This document shows positions 16,254-27,800 of a DNA stretch of 64,000 nt, in pieces. Under the pieces are notes generated by a model that did no database searches, was not told where the DNA came from, and saw only the letters and a list, made by a program, of their open reading frames with translations. Numbering within the stretch: position 1 is the stretch's first letter; each line of letters opens with the position of its first letter. Both the position numbers and the translations under genes were made by a program. The stretch is from Strigamia acuminata (Eukaryota > Arthropoda > Chilopoda > Geophilomorpha > Linotaeniidae): the NCBI GenBank assembly GCA_949358305.1, contig OX442318.1, positions 11,638,517 to 11,702,516 of the forward strand. Direction: 5' to 3'.

Positions 16254-16816
16254 GGGGAAAAACAAGGTAATTATACATCGAGTGGAGTTTCATCTACCTT
16301 GGAAATACCTGAGGCGATTGATGAGATTTATTTCTTTTGCTGCCTTAAAACGCTTCATGAAACAATTCGTTTACGTTTTCCGATGATCTGAGCTTCTCGC
16401 GCATCTTTTCCGATCCTCCGATTCGCTCTTTGTGTCATAGTTTATGGCAGACTGCTCGAAGAAATTGATCGCACCTAAAGAGATTACTACCTAAAACACC
16501 GACGCCATGTCATTAACCTTGCACTTGCGCCAATCGAAAACGGGTGGATAATTTTTTTTTTATTTCTGTGGAGTTTTATTTGTGGTTATATATTGAGGTT
16601 GATTTTGGGGGATTTACGGAAAAATAAATTCGTGGTGTTATTCATTTAATTTTGGAATTAAAAAATTGGTTCGTTCAGCTGGTTCGAGAGTGTGATTGTT
16701 GTTTTTAATTTTGCCGATAGTGGCGCTTAAAACGTAAAATGGCGGATTGTTGATATTTTGAGTTTGGTTTTTGTACGTGCGAATTACGTTGTTTCGCTGC
16801 TTTTCAAGCGATTAAA
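16254..16816. promoter_or_regulatory. Divergent region between Vangl and BUD13
   Basis: The two start codons face away from each other. The Vangl 5' UTR appears to be spliced (acceptor at about 16253 on the minus strand), so its first exon should lie in this stretch. No specific promoter element was recognised. Confidence 0.45.
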
Positions 16817-18424
16817 ATGTCGTCCAAGTCGATGGATAAGTATCTGCGTAAATACATGTCGAAAGAGGATATTTCCAAGAAGAAAAAATCGAAAACAAAA
16901 CTTTCGGCGCCAACTGAATCGCTCAACACGAAGTAAATTTAAAATTAAATTTGATAAATTCGATAAATTAACGATAATTTCTCTAAAATTACAGGAAAAA
17001 CCTATGGAAAATAGTCGACGACGACATCGACATGAAGAAAATCGAAGGCGGAACTTCAGATTTATTGGATTTGGAGCTCGGTACGAATTAAATTCATTAA
17101 AGTTAAATTTAAAAAATTAAAAATTCCATCAATAGGTGAAGATGCGCCGCAGATTGCAGGAATTATCGACGAAAGACCCACTTCTATTCAAGCCGAAGAG
17201 CGATACGGCTCCTTCAGATGGAAAACAATCGGCGCAGACGCGGACAATGACGAAACAAACAGGAAAACCGAAGAAAACGTCAGAAAAACCGCTCGGAAAA
17301 CCGTTAAAAAACCCCGGAACGACTCGGATTCCGACCAATCGCTTCCCAGAAACCAAACCAACGTCTCCAGTCGTCGCAGACACGATTCCGGATCCGATTC
17401 CGACATGTCGCCGCCACGACAAACCGTCAAAAACGTCAAAAACGACGTCGAAAAACGTCCAACCCGACAAAACTCCGACTCGGATCTCTCCCCCGAGAGG
17501 AAAACGACAAACAAATCGGAAAATCGGACAAAATCCATCAAAATCGAGCCGAAAAGTGCGTCGGATTCGGATTTATCCCCCCCGCGTGTCCACGACGGAC
17601 CCGCAAAATCGGCCAAAATGAGTAAATCCAATCAAAAAAAATAATTCCATTAAAAAAAAAAATTAATTTATTCATATTTTAACCTTTTCCAGCCGAAACT
17701 TTGGACGGAAAAGCCGCGGGACTGCATTCTGGTTCGTCGTTGCGCGCCGAAGCGGCGAAAGTTCGCCAACGAGACACAGAACATTTCGAACAAGTAAAAA
17801 AAAAAAAATTAATTAAAATATTTTTCAATTAATTTATTTATTCCAGATGGATAATTCCGTGTCGGGTCGCGGCGCGGTGACGATTCTGCGCGAAAAAGGT
17901 CGCAAGCAGAACCTGGTTGAAAAAGAGCGCCGGATCCGCGAAAAGAAGGCGATCCAAGCCGAGCGCGAAGCCAAATACATGAAATGGGGCAAAGGGTTGA
18001 AGCAGATCGAGATGAAGGACGAGCAGATGCAGAGCGACCTCAAGGAGATGGACAAACCGTTGGCGCGGTACGCGAACGACGTCGATCTGGACAAATATCT
18101 GCGCGCGCAGGAGCGCGACGGCGACCCCATGCTCAAGTACCTCAAGAAAAAGAAGCCGCAGAACAACCCGACGGTCGCCGACGACGACGATGGTCCGAAA
18201 TAAATTAAATTAAATTAAATTGATTTTTTATTTTTATTTTTTTATTTTTAGGTAAGCCGAAGTACACGGGCTGTGCGCCGCCGAATCGGTTTAAAATCCG
18301 GCCGGGGTTTCGCTGGGACGGCGTCGACCGCTCGAGCGGGTTCGAGAAGGAGAGGTTTAGTCGGCTGGCGAATAGCCAGGCGCAGGAACTGGATGTGTAC
18401 AAATGGAGCATCGAGGACATGTGA
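16817..18424 (+). CDS. BUD13: BUD13 homolog, RES splicing complex subunit
   Basis: BUD13 belongs to the RES (retention and splicing) complex that binds the activated spliceosome in the nucleus. Six exons join in phase: 16817-16932, 16995-17080, 17136-17621, 17693-17793, 17847-18192 and 18252-18424, giving 435 residues. The start SMDKYLRKYMS and KIVDDDID match the family N-terminus. A low-complexity middle repeats SDSDLSP and SDSDMSPPR, as in animal BUD13. The C-terminal domain has MKWGKGLKQIE, KPLARYANDVDLD, RDGDPM, APPNRF and FRWDGVDRSSGFE, ending YKWSIEDM exactly as in vertebrates. AATAAA lies at 18569-18574. The introns are only about 50-70 bp. It is shorter than the human protein, mainly in the SR-like repeats. 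Confidence 0.97.
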
Positions 18425-18589
18425 GGGTCAGGGGCCTTCGGGATGCTTGAGTTCGCCCTGGAATTAAGAAATGTGGTGACATTAAATGCGAGGAATGTGC
18501 TGGGCGAGTGCGGTGGCTGGTTAGGCGCGGTTAGTGCGTTTTTTTATTCGAAAGTATACTTTGATGAGAATAAATGGAGTGTCTCGCAC

Positions 18590-19280
18590 AACGAGAATTT
18601 TTGTGCTTAATTCTGTGTTTTTATGCTCAGAAATGCAATTTTGTGTGCATTTTTTGATGAGAATTGCAATTTTTAGGCCGATAAATGCATTTTTATGTTC
18701 AGAATTGTAGTCTTTATGCAGCTAAATGCATCTCACGCGTGAAATTTCAGTTTTTAGGCAGTTAAATGCATTTTCATGTTCAGAATTGCAGTCTTTAGGC
18801 AAGTAAATGCATTTTATGCCCAGAATTGCAAAGCGTAGGCAGTTAAACCTATTTTTTGCCCAAAAGGCAGATAGATAAATTTGTATGCTCGAAATAGCAA
18901 ATTTTAAGCAAGTAAATGCATTTTATGCCCAGAATTGTAGTTTTTAAGCAATTAAATGCATTTTATGCCCAAAATTGTAGTTTTTAGGCAGATAATTGCA
19001 TTTTATGCCCAAAAAATTGCACTTTTAGGCAGATAATTGCATTTTATGCCCAAAAAATTGCACTTTTAGGCAATTAAATGCATTTCATGCCCAAAATTTT
19101 AGTTTTTAGGCAGATAATTGCATTTTATGCCCAAAAAATTGCAATTTTAGGCAGATAATTGCATTTTATGCCCAAAAAATTGCAATTTTAGGCAATTAAA
19201 TGCATTTTATGCCCAAAAAATTGCACTTTTAGGCAATTAAATGCATTTTCATGTTCAGAATTGCAATTTTTAGCCAGAAA
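18590..19280. repeat. ~41-bp tandem repeat between BUD13 and PDE9
   Basis: Degenerate units of about 41 bp are built on AGGCAGATAATTGCATTTTA followed by TGCCCAAAAAATTGCACTTT. The left part (18590-18900) is more diverged than the right. It fills the spacer between two converging genes. Confidence 0.85.
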
Positions 19281-19304
19281 AATGTAATTTTGGATGAAAA
19301 CGCA

Positions 19305-22300
19305 TTAAAAAACAAAGTAAATGACCCCTTTTAGATGCAAACAAATGCGCACCATGCTCATCGACGTTATTTTTGAGGAGAGCCGTCGTTCGTCCTTCTT
19401 TTTCGGGAACGATACTTTTGGCGTAACCACTGGCTCCGGTGGTTTATCCGTTGGTTTATCCATTGTTTCGTACATCTTGAGCGCGTTTTCAAGCTTGGGC
19501 AACAACATCTCGGTGATCTTGGGAAACAACTTGCCCATGTTTTCGTAGAGCGGGATCAACACGAAGCGAATAAACCCGATCTGCGCCTTGGGTTTGTTCA
19601 TGCTGGTCCGATCCATGAGCGGCTCGACCGCCAAGCCCTCCTTTCGGTTCAAGTCGCCTTCGCTGAAGTATTCTTGCAGCAGCGTGTCCAGCCATAAGTC
19701 CGCGCTGTCTGCCGGACGGACTTCGTTGGACAGATCGCAGAGTTTTATGATCATTTGAAGCAGCTAAATTGTTTGGAGAGAGAGAGTGAAAAGGATAGTT
19801 GTGGTCTGCTTAGGGAAATACGGACGATTAAGCGGTGTTGTTCGTTAGACCAGTCCATGCTGTTGATCACTTCGTTGTACTCGGAGAGGAAATCTTTGTG
19901 TTTGCTCATATCCGTTGCAAGAATCAATTTGATTATCAACTGAAAGAACAAAAACAAAGAATTACTGAATTATGCAAAATGAAATTCGGTTTTTTGCATT
20001 AAATATGCACCAAAAATTCCATTTTATGCAAAATAAAAAAATTTATTCGAGTGAAATCAGGTGTTAAATAACAACTTAATGCCATTTCTAAGTGTTATTG
20101 ATGTAAATGAATTATAATTAGTAATTACAATTCATTATTTTCTATTTTTTTTTTATTTTTTATTTGTTTATTTCTTAAAACTTTTTCCAGACACTTTTTG
20201 GCGAAGTCCTCAGTTTTCCGAATGCAAGCATACGTACACGTAGGCAAAAATTGATAATACATGTTACGTATCGTTAAAAAAAGACAAATCGCCGTTTTTT
20301 CCCGGAAAAATGGCGATTTATGCATTTATTTACCGATTTCCGCGAAATATGCAATTTAAGCCAATTTCAGCTTTTTATTCAATATCAATATCTTCTATGC
20401 ATTTATGCATTTATCCGGGCCTTACTGAGGACGATCTTTCGTATTTTGAGATTGTGTTCTGTCCCCGGTAGCTTGATGCCAAAATCAAACTAAAAAATCC
20501 CGGTCTGCATCATGCACTTAAATGCAGGGTTGCATTTTTTACCGGCATCCCGATATAAGCTTTGTAACTGAAATTTCCAAAAGTTGCTAATTACATGCCA
20601 CTTGACGTCAATGCACAGGGAGGGCACTGACTAAATTGCAGTGACTATGCCAATTTTTCATAATGATGATAATTAAAATACGTAAACGGCAACCTTTCCT
20701 TCTTTTCTTCTCTGCAGCTTAGTTTGTGATAATTAAAAATGTTTCCAGGATGTTTGATGAACCAAAGGGAAATGTCAGATCTAATTGTTAAAAAAGGAAA
20801 AAAAAGTGGAGATAATGGAAGATGTTGGACAACAGAATTAATGACCATCAATGGGTTTTGCCACATTCGTTGGTAGGAAATGCCACAAAAGTAGTTGCAG
20901 GTCATGGTTTCTGTATTAACCAACACATAAATGTCAATTCTATTGTTTCATTTGGCAATTTCCTCGTTTCTAACTGTCAGGGAACAAACTTCATTAGGAT
21001 TTCTTACTTTTCGTGCTTGGCGAAACTCGTTGAGCGATGTATTAAAGAATAGATTCAACTCCGGTTGACTGAGAATGCGAAATGTCATCATACAATGATG
21101 ATTTTCCAACGGCGACTGATCGTTGTAGCGTAAAGCCAACTCTGTCCTGGCATTCACTTGGTATCTAAAGCACATCAAAAAAGCAAAAAAAAAAACCATT
21201 TATCCTAGAATCTGTGCCAGATTAGCCATAAGGCAAATTATCTAGGTGCCTAGGGGTTCCCCTAGGGTGTCTGTGCACAAGGGCCTTTAGGGCGTCAATC
21301 TACCACTGCCTAGATTCATAAAACTAAGATATTAGAGTTTGCGAGATGCATTTTTCCTTTATTTTGCTCCACGTTACACTATTTTAATACGATATCGTAA
21401 GGGAAAAATCTTAGTGTATCGTTTTTAACACTAAAATAAAATATAGCGCAGCCAACCAGAATCCAGAACACTATATTAGAGAGTTTGCGGGATGTATTTT
21501 TCCCTTATTTTGTGCCACGTTACACTATTTTAGTGCCATATCGTAAGGGAAAAATCTTTAGTGTATCGTTTTCAACACTAAATTAAAATATAGCGCAGCC
21601 AATCAGAATTGAGAACACTATATTGTTAGCTCCGCCCAATACAAATGGCGATTATTTTGTTGTCCCGATCAAACACATCACAGTCATAGGTACGTAGATT
21701 GAATGATAAGTGAGGCCCAAAATTGAATTTTAGGCCCAAAACCATACTTTATAGGCATAATAATGGAATTTTATGCAGAAATTTGCACATTTACGCCCCC
21801 AAATTGAATTTTTAGGCCCAAAATTACTAACTGTCAGTAGTTTGCTGAAATAGTGTAGTGATAAGGGAAAAGTGCAGCCCGCAAAAACTTAATTTATCAT
21901 TTTTCCCTTACACTATTTTTATACCGTATAGTCTTTAACTATAAGGGAAAAATGCATCCCGCAAACTCTCTAACGTTACGCGTACGAACCGTTTCGTATC
22001 CGTATCGGTCATATTCAATTAATTAGTTGTTAAATTTCGACAACTAATTAATCGAACATGAGCTATACCGATAAGCGGAACGGTCCATACGCAGTTCAGG
22101 ATAATACGGTATTACTCACGAATTTGTGAGGCCCGGGTGGTCCAAGTCGTGGCATATGCATGAGATAAAAAGTATTGCTAACTCAAAGCGGGAGAAAAAG
22201 TTGTCGAGTTGACAAATGTGCATGACCGCGTACATCATCTGGGCCACCGAGAAACTATGGCGGAAGTTGTGGAATGGCACTTCTCTGTAGTTCTCTTTGA

Positions 22301-23789
22301 CACAAAGCTGAGCAGAACAGAAAGTGGTGTTGCAATTCTTATACTCCGTATAAAGCAATGGAAGATGTTTTTTTTAAGTTACCAGCCATTTTCTTAGTGT
22401 TATAGGGTTTACATTGATGTCGTCTGGAGTGTTGATTTCTTTGAACATGAATTCAAGCATGGAAACGTACTGAAAAATTGTATTACAGTCGAACCTCGTT
22501 GTAACGAACCGCGACTTAACGAATTTCTTGTTATAACGAAGAGTTAAAAATGGCTCGGTTGGTTAGTTGGCTGTTTAAAAAATTTTGGTATAACGAACTT
22601 TCGTTATAACGAATGGATTACTCGGGTCCGTTGAAATTCGTTATAATGAGGCTCGAGTGTGTACGGCAGGTTATGAATTGCTTACATCGTTGTATTGGAA
22701 ATGCCAGACGTTAAAAGATGGTGAGCGAAGAGATTCTTTTATTGAATCCGTTATTAAGAACTATAAGAGAAAAAACAAAGATGGCGTTTTTTGTGGTTAG
22801 AATTTAATAAGAATAACAAACCTCTTCGAAATTGTTTGTCTCTGGTACAACGAATTTTTCATTCAAACTATTGAAAAAATGAACAAAATTAGTCAAAATT
22901 AGTCATAATTAGTCAAAATTAGTCAAAATTTGTTGAAATTAGTCAAAATTTGTTGAAATTAGTCAAAATTTGTTGAAATTAGTCAAAATTTGTTGAAATT
23001 AGTCAAAATTTGTTGAAATTTGTCAAAATTTGTCAAAATTTGCTAAAATTTGTCAAAATTTGCTAAAATTTGTCAAAATTAGTCAAAATTAGTCAAAATT
23101 AGTCAAAATTAATCAAAATTTCCCAAAATTTCTCAAAATTTGAAGTCGAAATGACTACAAAAAAACCTTTTATGCAGTTGAAGTATCGATCTAATATCTG
23201 AAATTTCTTGAAACATTTTGGCTATATTTACAGTTAGTTGTTTATGAGCTAAATAACAAACAAAAAAAATAATTAATAAATTAATTAATAATAAATAAAC
23301 TATTGCTTTTCACCTGTATTATCAAACACAAGTTGAACTTTATAAGGTTTACTATTTAAAAAATAAAATTAAATTAAAAATATAAACAATTCAACATTTC
23401 TAGCGAAAACAAACCTAGCGTCGTTTATGGGAATCGACGAGACGGGATTTAAACCGACCAGAAGTCCGTCCGAACGCAAAAGAATAATCGGCAAGTGTCT
23501 AGATCGCACCAACCAATCAAAATCACACCTTAATTTAAACTACATCGCGAATTAACCTGTCACAACCCGTCGACGAAGCCAGGATTTCCTCGAGTTGCGT
23601 CGCCGTCATCCCGTCGCTTAGGATAATCTGTTAACCCGATTTTAATTCTCAATTAATTCCGCAGAGATCCACGAAACGATTCGACATTTCGGAATTAACC
23701 TTATGGATTGTATTTCGCCCGTCGTCCACGTAGATCTCTTTAGGAACTTCAATAGGTTGACGACGGGAAAAGGATGCACCGATCCCCAT
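19305..23789 (-). CDS. PDE9A: PDE9-type high-affinity cGMP phosphodiesterase
   Basis: Hydrolyses cyclic GMP to 5'-GMP. Ten exons join in phase: 23700-23789, 23557-23627, 23415-23498, 22822-22867, 22686-22760, 22383-22469, 22120-22307, 21008-21164, 19826-19939 and 19305-19763, giving about 456 residues (human isoforms are longer). The start [20 protein letters not shown] resembles PDE9A and offers Gly2 for N-myristoylation. Catalytic signatures follow: [18 protein letters not shown] (metal-binding His), [37 protein letters not shown] and [10 protein letters not shown] (second metal Asp), then [15 protein letters not shown]. The last exon is read to its first stop; the final 20 or so residues do not align with vertebrates and the true end may be spliced. 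The donor at 19826 (ATC then GTCCGT) is the only one that keeps phase. Confidence 0.95.
19940..21007. other. PDE9 intron without recognised content
   Basis: AT-rich intron; it repeats short TGCATTTAT-type motifs near 20280-20420. No exon, RNA gene or clear transposon was recognised. Confidence 0.4.
21332..21973. mobile_element. MITE with duplicated left end in a PDE9 intron
   Basis: The right end (inverted) and the left end at 21476 share TTAGAGAGTTTGCGGGATG followed by CATTTTTCCCTTAT. The first ~140 bp are present twice in tandem (21332-21466 and 21476-21618), each closing with GAACACTATA. No transposase. Confidence 0.75.
22486..22660. mobile_element. Tigger/pogo-like MITE filling a PDE9 intron
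   Basis: CAGTCGAACCTCGTTGTAAC at the left and inverted CCTCATTATAACGAATTTC near the right; TA precedes the left end. It occupies nearly all of the 216-bp intron between PDE9 exons 22383-22469 and 22686-22760. Confidence 0.8.
22885..23145. repeat. 20-bp AT-rich minisatellite in a PDE9 intron
   Basis: Copies of AGTCAAAATTTGTTGAAATT alternate with 10-bp half units AGTCAAAATT. The motif resembles, but is not identical to, the Vangl intron satellite. Confidence 0.9.
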
Positions 23790-23929
23790 TTTTGTTTTAA
23801 AGTCGAAAAGCGATTGTTTGATTTTGTTGTAATTGAGTAATTTGTCACAAGGTTTTGAAGAAATAATTGGGCATGCATCAAGGCGTGATTTAACCATGCA
23901 TCTGTCATAATTGACAGATGGGACCCCAC

Positions 23930-24615
23930 ATTTCACTTTTTTGGGCCTCAATATTTTACTGTCATTTTTGGGGTCCCAAAAATTTATTGTCACTTTTAGG
24001 GCCCCAGTGATTTTTTTGGGGGCCCCAAAAATTATTGTCACTTTTTGGGCCTCAATGAGTAATTTCGTGCTCATTTATTTGGGCCCCAATTTTCATAATT
24101 TTGGGCCCCAGAAGCTTATTTCCATATTTTTGGGCCCCAAGATGCCCCAGAAGCTTTTTTACATATTTTTGGGCTCCAAAATGCCCCAGAAGCTTTTTTC
24201 CCCTCATATATTAAGCCCCAAAATGCCCAGAAGCTTTTTTTTACCATATTTTTGGACCCCAAGATGCCCCAGAAACTTTTTTTTCCATATTTTTGGCCTC
24301 AAAAATGCCCCAGAAGTTTTTTTTTCATTTTTTGGGCTCTAGATTGCCCTAGAAGCTCCCCCCCCTATATATTAGGCCCCAAAATGCCCAGATTTTTTTT
24401 TACCATATTTTGGGGCCCCAAAATGCCTCAGAAGCTGTTTTATCCATATTTTTGGGTCTCAGAATGCCCTAGAAGCTTTTCTTCATATTATTGGGCCCCA
24501 GATTGCCCCAGAAACTTTTTTCTCCCCATATTTTGGGCCCCAAAATGCCACAAACAATTTTTTTTCCATATGTTTGGGCCCCAGAAACTGATTTTTATAT
24601 TTTAGAGCCCCAAAG
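23930..24615. repeat. GGGCCCCAAAATGCCCCAGA tandem repeat upstream of PDE9
   Basis: Roughly fourteen degenerate units of about 35-50 bp, each with TTTGGGCCCC, AAAATGCCCCAGAAGC and a T-rich tract. It lies just 5' of the PDE9 start codon. It is open on both strands for long stretches because the unit lacks stops, which is a by-product of its composition rather than evidence of a gene. Confidence 0.85.
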
Positions 24616-25230
24616 AAATTCTTTATTTCCTTAAAACTCCACAAGTTATTTGTAAATCCCTTCCAAATCCGTGAATTAAAAATAAAAATTTCCCACCAAT
24701 CTGACACAATTAAAAAAAATGAATTCGTTACACAACAAACACCGATGCAAATTACTACTCTCTCTCGACTCACAGAATATATTTCTAAGACTAGTGACCT
24801 CATGACTATTACATCACTCAAACCAGTGAACAACATTCCTCGCAGCAGGGAACTCAAGCTTATTTTCCTATCCGCAAATGGCCTTGGACTTTGTAAATTT
24901 TTCCTTCCATACCCACGTGACTGTGTTTGAGTACACAAACCGCATGACGTCCGATGGAAATCCCAACTAGAGCGCCCGGATGTCTGCCATTATACGCATT
25001 GTTCGCGGAAAAAATTCTACAGCGATAGATGCAACACGCATTTCAGTGTTTTTACTTCATTTTAATATAAAATGAGTGGAAAAGTGAATAATGGCATTCA
25101 TTTGTTGATGCCTGTTGACACCGAGTGACATGTGGACACCTCCATGTGGAAATGGCAAAGGTTTTGCAGGTAAATGTTTGATTGGTCGATCCTCAGGTTG
25201 GCAGTGATTGAATTTCAATTGTTTTGACAG
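24616..25230. other. Divergent spacer, PDE9 / Bcl-3-like gene
   Basis: Contains the upstream regions of both genes. A possible first coding exon of the Bcl-3-like gene ends at about 25169 (ATGTGGAAATGGC onward, donor GTAAAT), but the phase fits only with an acceptor at 25240. No further feature was recognised. Confidence 0.4.
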
Positions 25231-27515
25231 GTGGTGTTAGTAACGACAACACGGGAGCACAATCCTCTTATTCGATAGCTCAAGCCCGTTACCCGGGCCC
25301 GGGCCAATGGCAGTGTGCCGGCGATAGATCTCAATCGACGGGTCAAGATCAGGATTTTTATCTCACGCCGGATGAAGACGGAGATTTGTAAGTACGGAAA
25401 CGTTGATGGCCATCAACAAACCAAAAAAAAACACGGTGGATGGGCGGTTACGCTACAACCAATGCGGGCATAATCCAATTGCGGCCGGTGGCGCGTTTAG
25501 GCTAAGGCGCTAAACGCGCATTCCTAGTGCCATTTTTAGGGGTCTCAAAGAGCGTATTATAATAAACATTTACAAATCCTAAATTGGGACCACTCAGGAG
25601 GGGTTTTTTTAAGTTCTGAAGGGAGAAGGGCCCCTACTGTCGCTGTAGGAGCTTCAAATTCCCAAAAATATTGACTTCAAATTTCTTTTAGGGCCCCCAG
25701 ACCATAAATTCGCCACTGGGGCCCTGAAGTCACATTGCGCCTAAGTGAAATCAGAGCTCACTTAACCCTATAAGCTTTTTGGGGGTCCTAACATAAATTT
25801 GCACAAAACTTCAATGCTGGACCGGCCCGGCGGGATATCGGGAATGTCCCGGTGGCCGGTGACGCTGTGAATTTTTTCTCCGTTTGTTGTGGCCCGATAT
25901 ATCCAGATTTCCCGGTACTAAATTTGTTCCCAGTCCAGCCCTGCATTATCATCTTATCATAACATTATCATCTTATCTTTTATAGACCGCTACACATTGC
26001 CATAGTTAAAGAAGATCTGACTTCTGTCCACTCAATAGTGCAGTTGATGGTTCAGCGAAGACAATGCATCGACATATTTAATAATTTAAGACAAGTAATG
26101 AATTTATTTCTTTGATCACTAACTTGTATACTGAGCTTGATTTTTCTGTGTCTAGACTCCCCTTCACGTAGCAGTTACTGTAAATAATGTGATGATCGTT
26201 CGCATGTTATTGCACAACGGTGCCAACATTTCATGCGTTGACCGACAAGGAGACTCAGCCCTCCATTTAGCTGTCAAATGTGGTGCTAAGGAATGCCTAG
26301 CACAACTTCTTGATTACCCGCAAGCAGAAAAAGTGACCGGTTGTTTGAACTACGATGGTAAATATAGGCGACAGAAAAGAAAGATCTAAAATTGTGATAT
26401 CTTTTGTTCAATTCCAGGATTGGCGCCTCTTCATTTAGCGGTTCTGAGAAATGATGCTAACAGTATTAAATCCCTTGCTGGCAGGAATGCGGATGTAGAT
26501 ATTGTGGTAAGTTCTTAACAAAAACAATAGGTAGTACATTCAAACTTCGGAGAGTATTCAGCAATATTTGCCGTTATAATTTGCACGAGGATATCTTCCG
26601 TATACTTTCGGCTTTATGAGATATAATAAGTCAACGAAGTGATTTCAATTTCGCTTAATCTTAATCCTCTTATTTGAATACAGTCAAAACTCTTTATAAC
26701 GAATTGCGATATAACGAATTATCGATATAACAAATTGTTAAAAATGATTTGGTTGACCAGCCATAGAACACCATGTTTATTTTCGATATAACGAATTTCA
26801 ATATAACGAATTATTCGTTAAAACAAACAAGTTTTATGTGCACTGTACTACCCACAAGCCCTTGTTATAACGAATTTTCAAAACTGAGACTCGCAACATC
26901 TGATGCCCATATTTAGAAACGATAGGAAAATGAAAAATTTACTGTTTTAAAATGGCTGCCAAGCAAAAAGCAATTTTGATTCAGGACAAGTTGAACATTA
27001 TTAATGCCATTGACATTGGCAAGGAGCAGCTATCAATTGTAGCAGATGAGTTTAATCTTCAATTTTCAATAATTGTCAACAATTTGGATAAAATTAACAT
27101 GAAACTTGCATGTTTACGAATAATTAATATTATTTATGATTAATAATTTTTTTTTTAGATAATTCGTTTTAACGAACTCTCGTTTACAACGAATCGATTT
27201 TTCCGGACCCTTGCGATTCGTTATAAAGAGTTTCGATCGTACCTTATGGAGCAAGAATCCTATAAACAAACATTTATATTAACAATTTGTGTATTTTTTC
27301 AGGATGGTAAAAGTGGCCGTACACCATTATTTCTCGCCGTTGAAAACAATCTCATTCACATGGTCGAACTGCTGGTCAGTTTAGGAGCCAGTGTGAATCT
27401 AGCCAATTTCTCCAGCGTCACTCCACTCATAGCAGCGACCGACCGAGGCAACAAAGTGATAACCAGTATTCTCATTTCTCGAGGTGCCATGATCTCATCC
27501 AAGTACGACTACTAG
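25231..27515 (+). CDS. Bcl-3-like ankyrin protein, atypical IkB
   Basis: Bcl-3-type IkB proteins are ankyrin-repeat partners of NF-kB dimers, mostly nuclear co-regulators. Exons in phase: 25231 (or 25241)-25387, 25986-26094, 26156-26357, 26418-26506 and 27303-27515. Diagnostic strings are TPDEDGDLPLHIAIV, NNLRQTPLHVAV, DRQGDSALHLAVKCG, LNYDGLAPLHLAVLRND, KSGRTPLFLAVENN and VNLANFSSVTPLIAA, giving about six ankyrin repeats in Bcl-3 order. The N-terminal region is short and Gln/Ser-rich (SQSTGQDQDFYL), without an obvious DSGxxS phosphodegron. The true start codon is not settled. The fourth intron holds a decayed Tigger element. The C-terminus is short compared with human BCL3. Confidence 0.87.
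26681..27239. mobile_element. Internally deleted Tigger/pogo element with transposase remnant
   Basis: The left end CAGTCAAAACTCTTTATAAC is preceded by TA. The right end is the inverted GAAACTCTTTATAACGAATC. Internally, an ATG ORF at 26952-27143 (63 codons) starts MAAKQKAILIQDKLNIINAI and continues through VADEFNLQFS, resembling the N-terminal CENP-B-type helix-turn-helix of Tigger transposases. The DDE domain is absent. Confidence 0.75.
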
Positions 27516-27666
27516 CTTCGAGCGGACAATCAAAAATCAAACAAAACTATTTATACAAAGAAATTAATATAAATATTTCTTTTTTAAATAATGTACCGAA
27601 AACAAATTTATTTTGAAATAACATTACACAAGTAATTTTACAAAATTCCATGCAAATACATATACT

Positions 27667-27718
27667 ATCGACAAATCATGCCGGTTTTTTTCTCTCCAGT
27701 TTCCATGACTCGTTTCAT
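27667..27718 (-). promoter_or_regulatory. SECIS element core in the selenoprotein S 3' UTR
   Basis: On the minus strand ATGA (27715-27718) and CGAT (27667-27670) flank a 10-bp helix, ACGAGTCATG (27704-27713) against CATGATTTGT (27671-27680), with two G-U pairs. Unpaired AAA (27700-27702) follows, then a CTGG/CCGG ministem (27696-27699 with 27681-27684). AT-rich flanks AAAT/ATTT can form helix I. This fits a form-2 SECIS. AATAAA on the minus strand (27607-27612) would end the transcript just after it. Confidence 0.85.
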
Positions 27719-27800
27719 ATGATTTACAAGTTATATAAATTTTTTATAATTCACATGGAATGCTTTCTGAGTTGTCTCCTCAGGAGGAGCCAACCACAGC

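Noticed and set aside
17136-17621. 161-codon plus ORF starting at the BUD13 exon border
   Set aside because: It is the wrong frame of BUD13 exon 3; the correct frame gives the SDSDLSP repeats and joins in phase on both sides.
23911-24605. Repetitive ORFs on plus and minus strands
   Set aside because: They follow from a tandem unit that lacks stop codons; both strands are open and no start context or homology supports translation.
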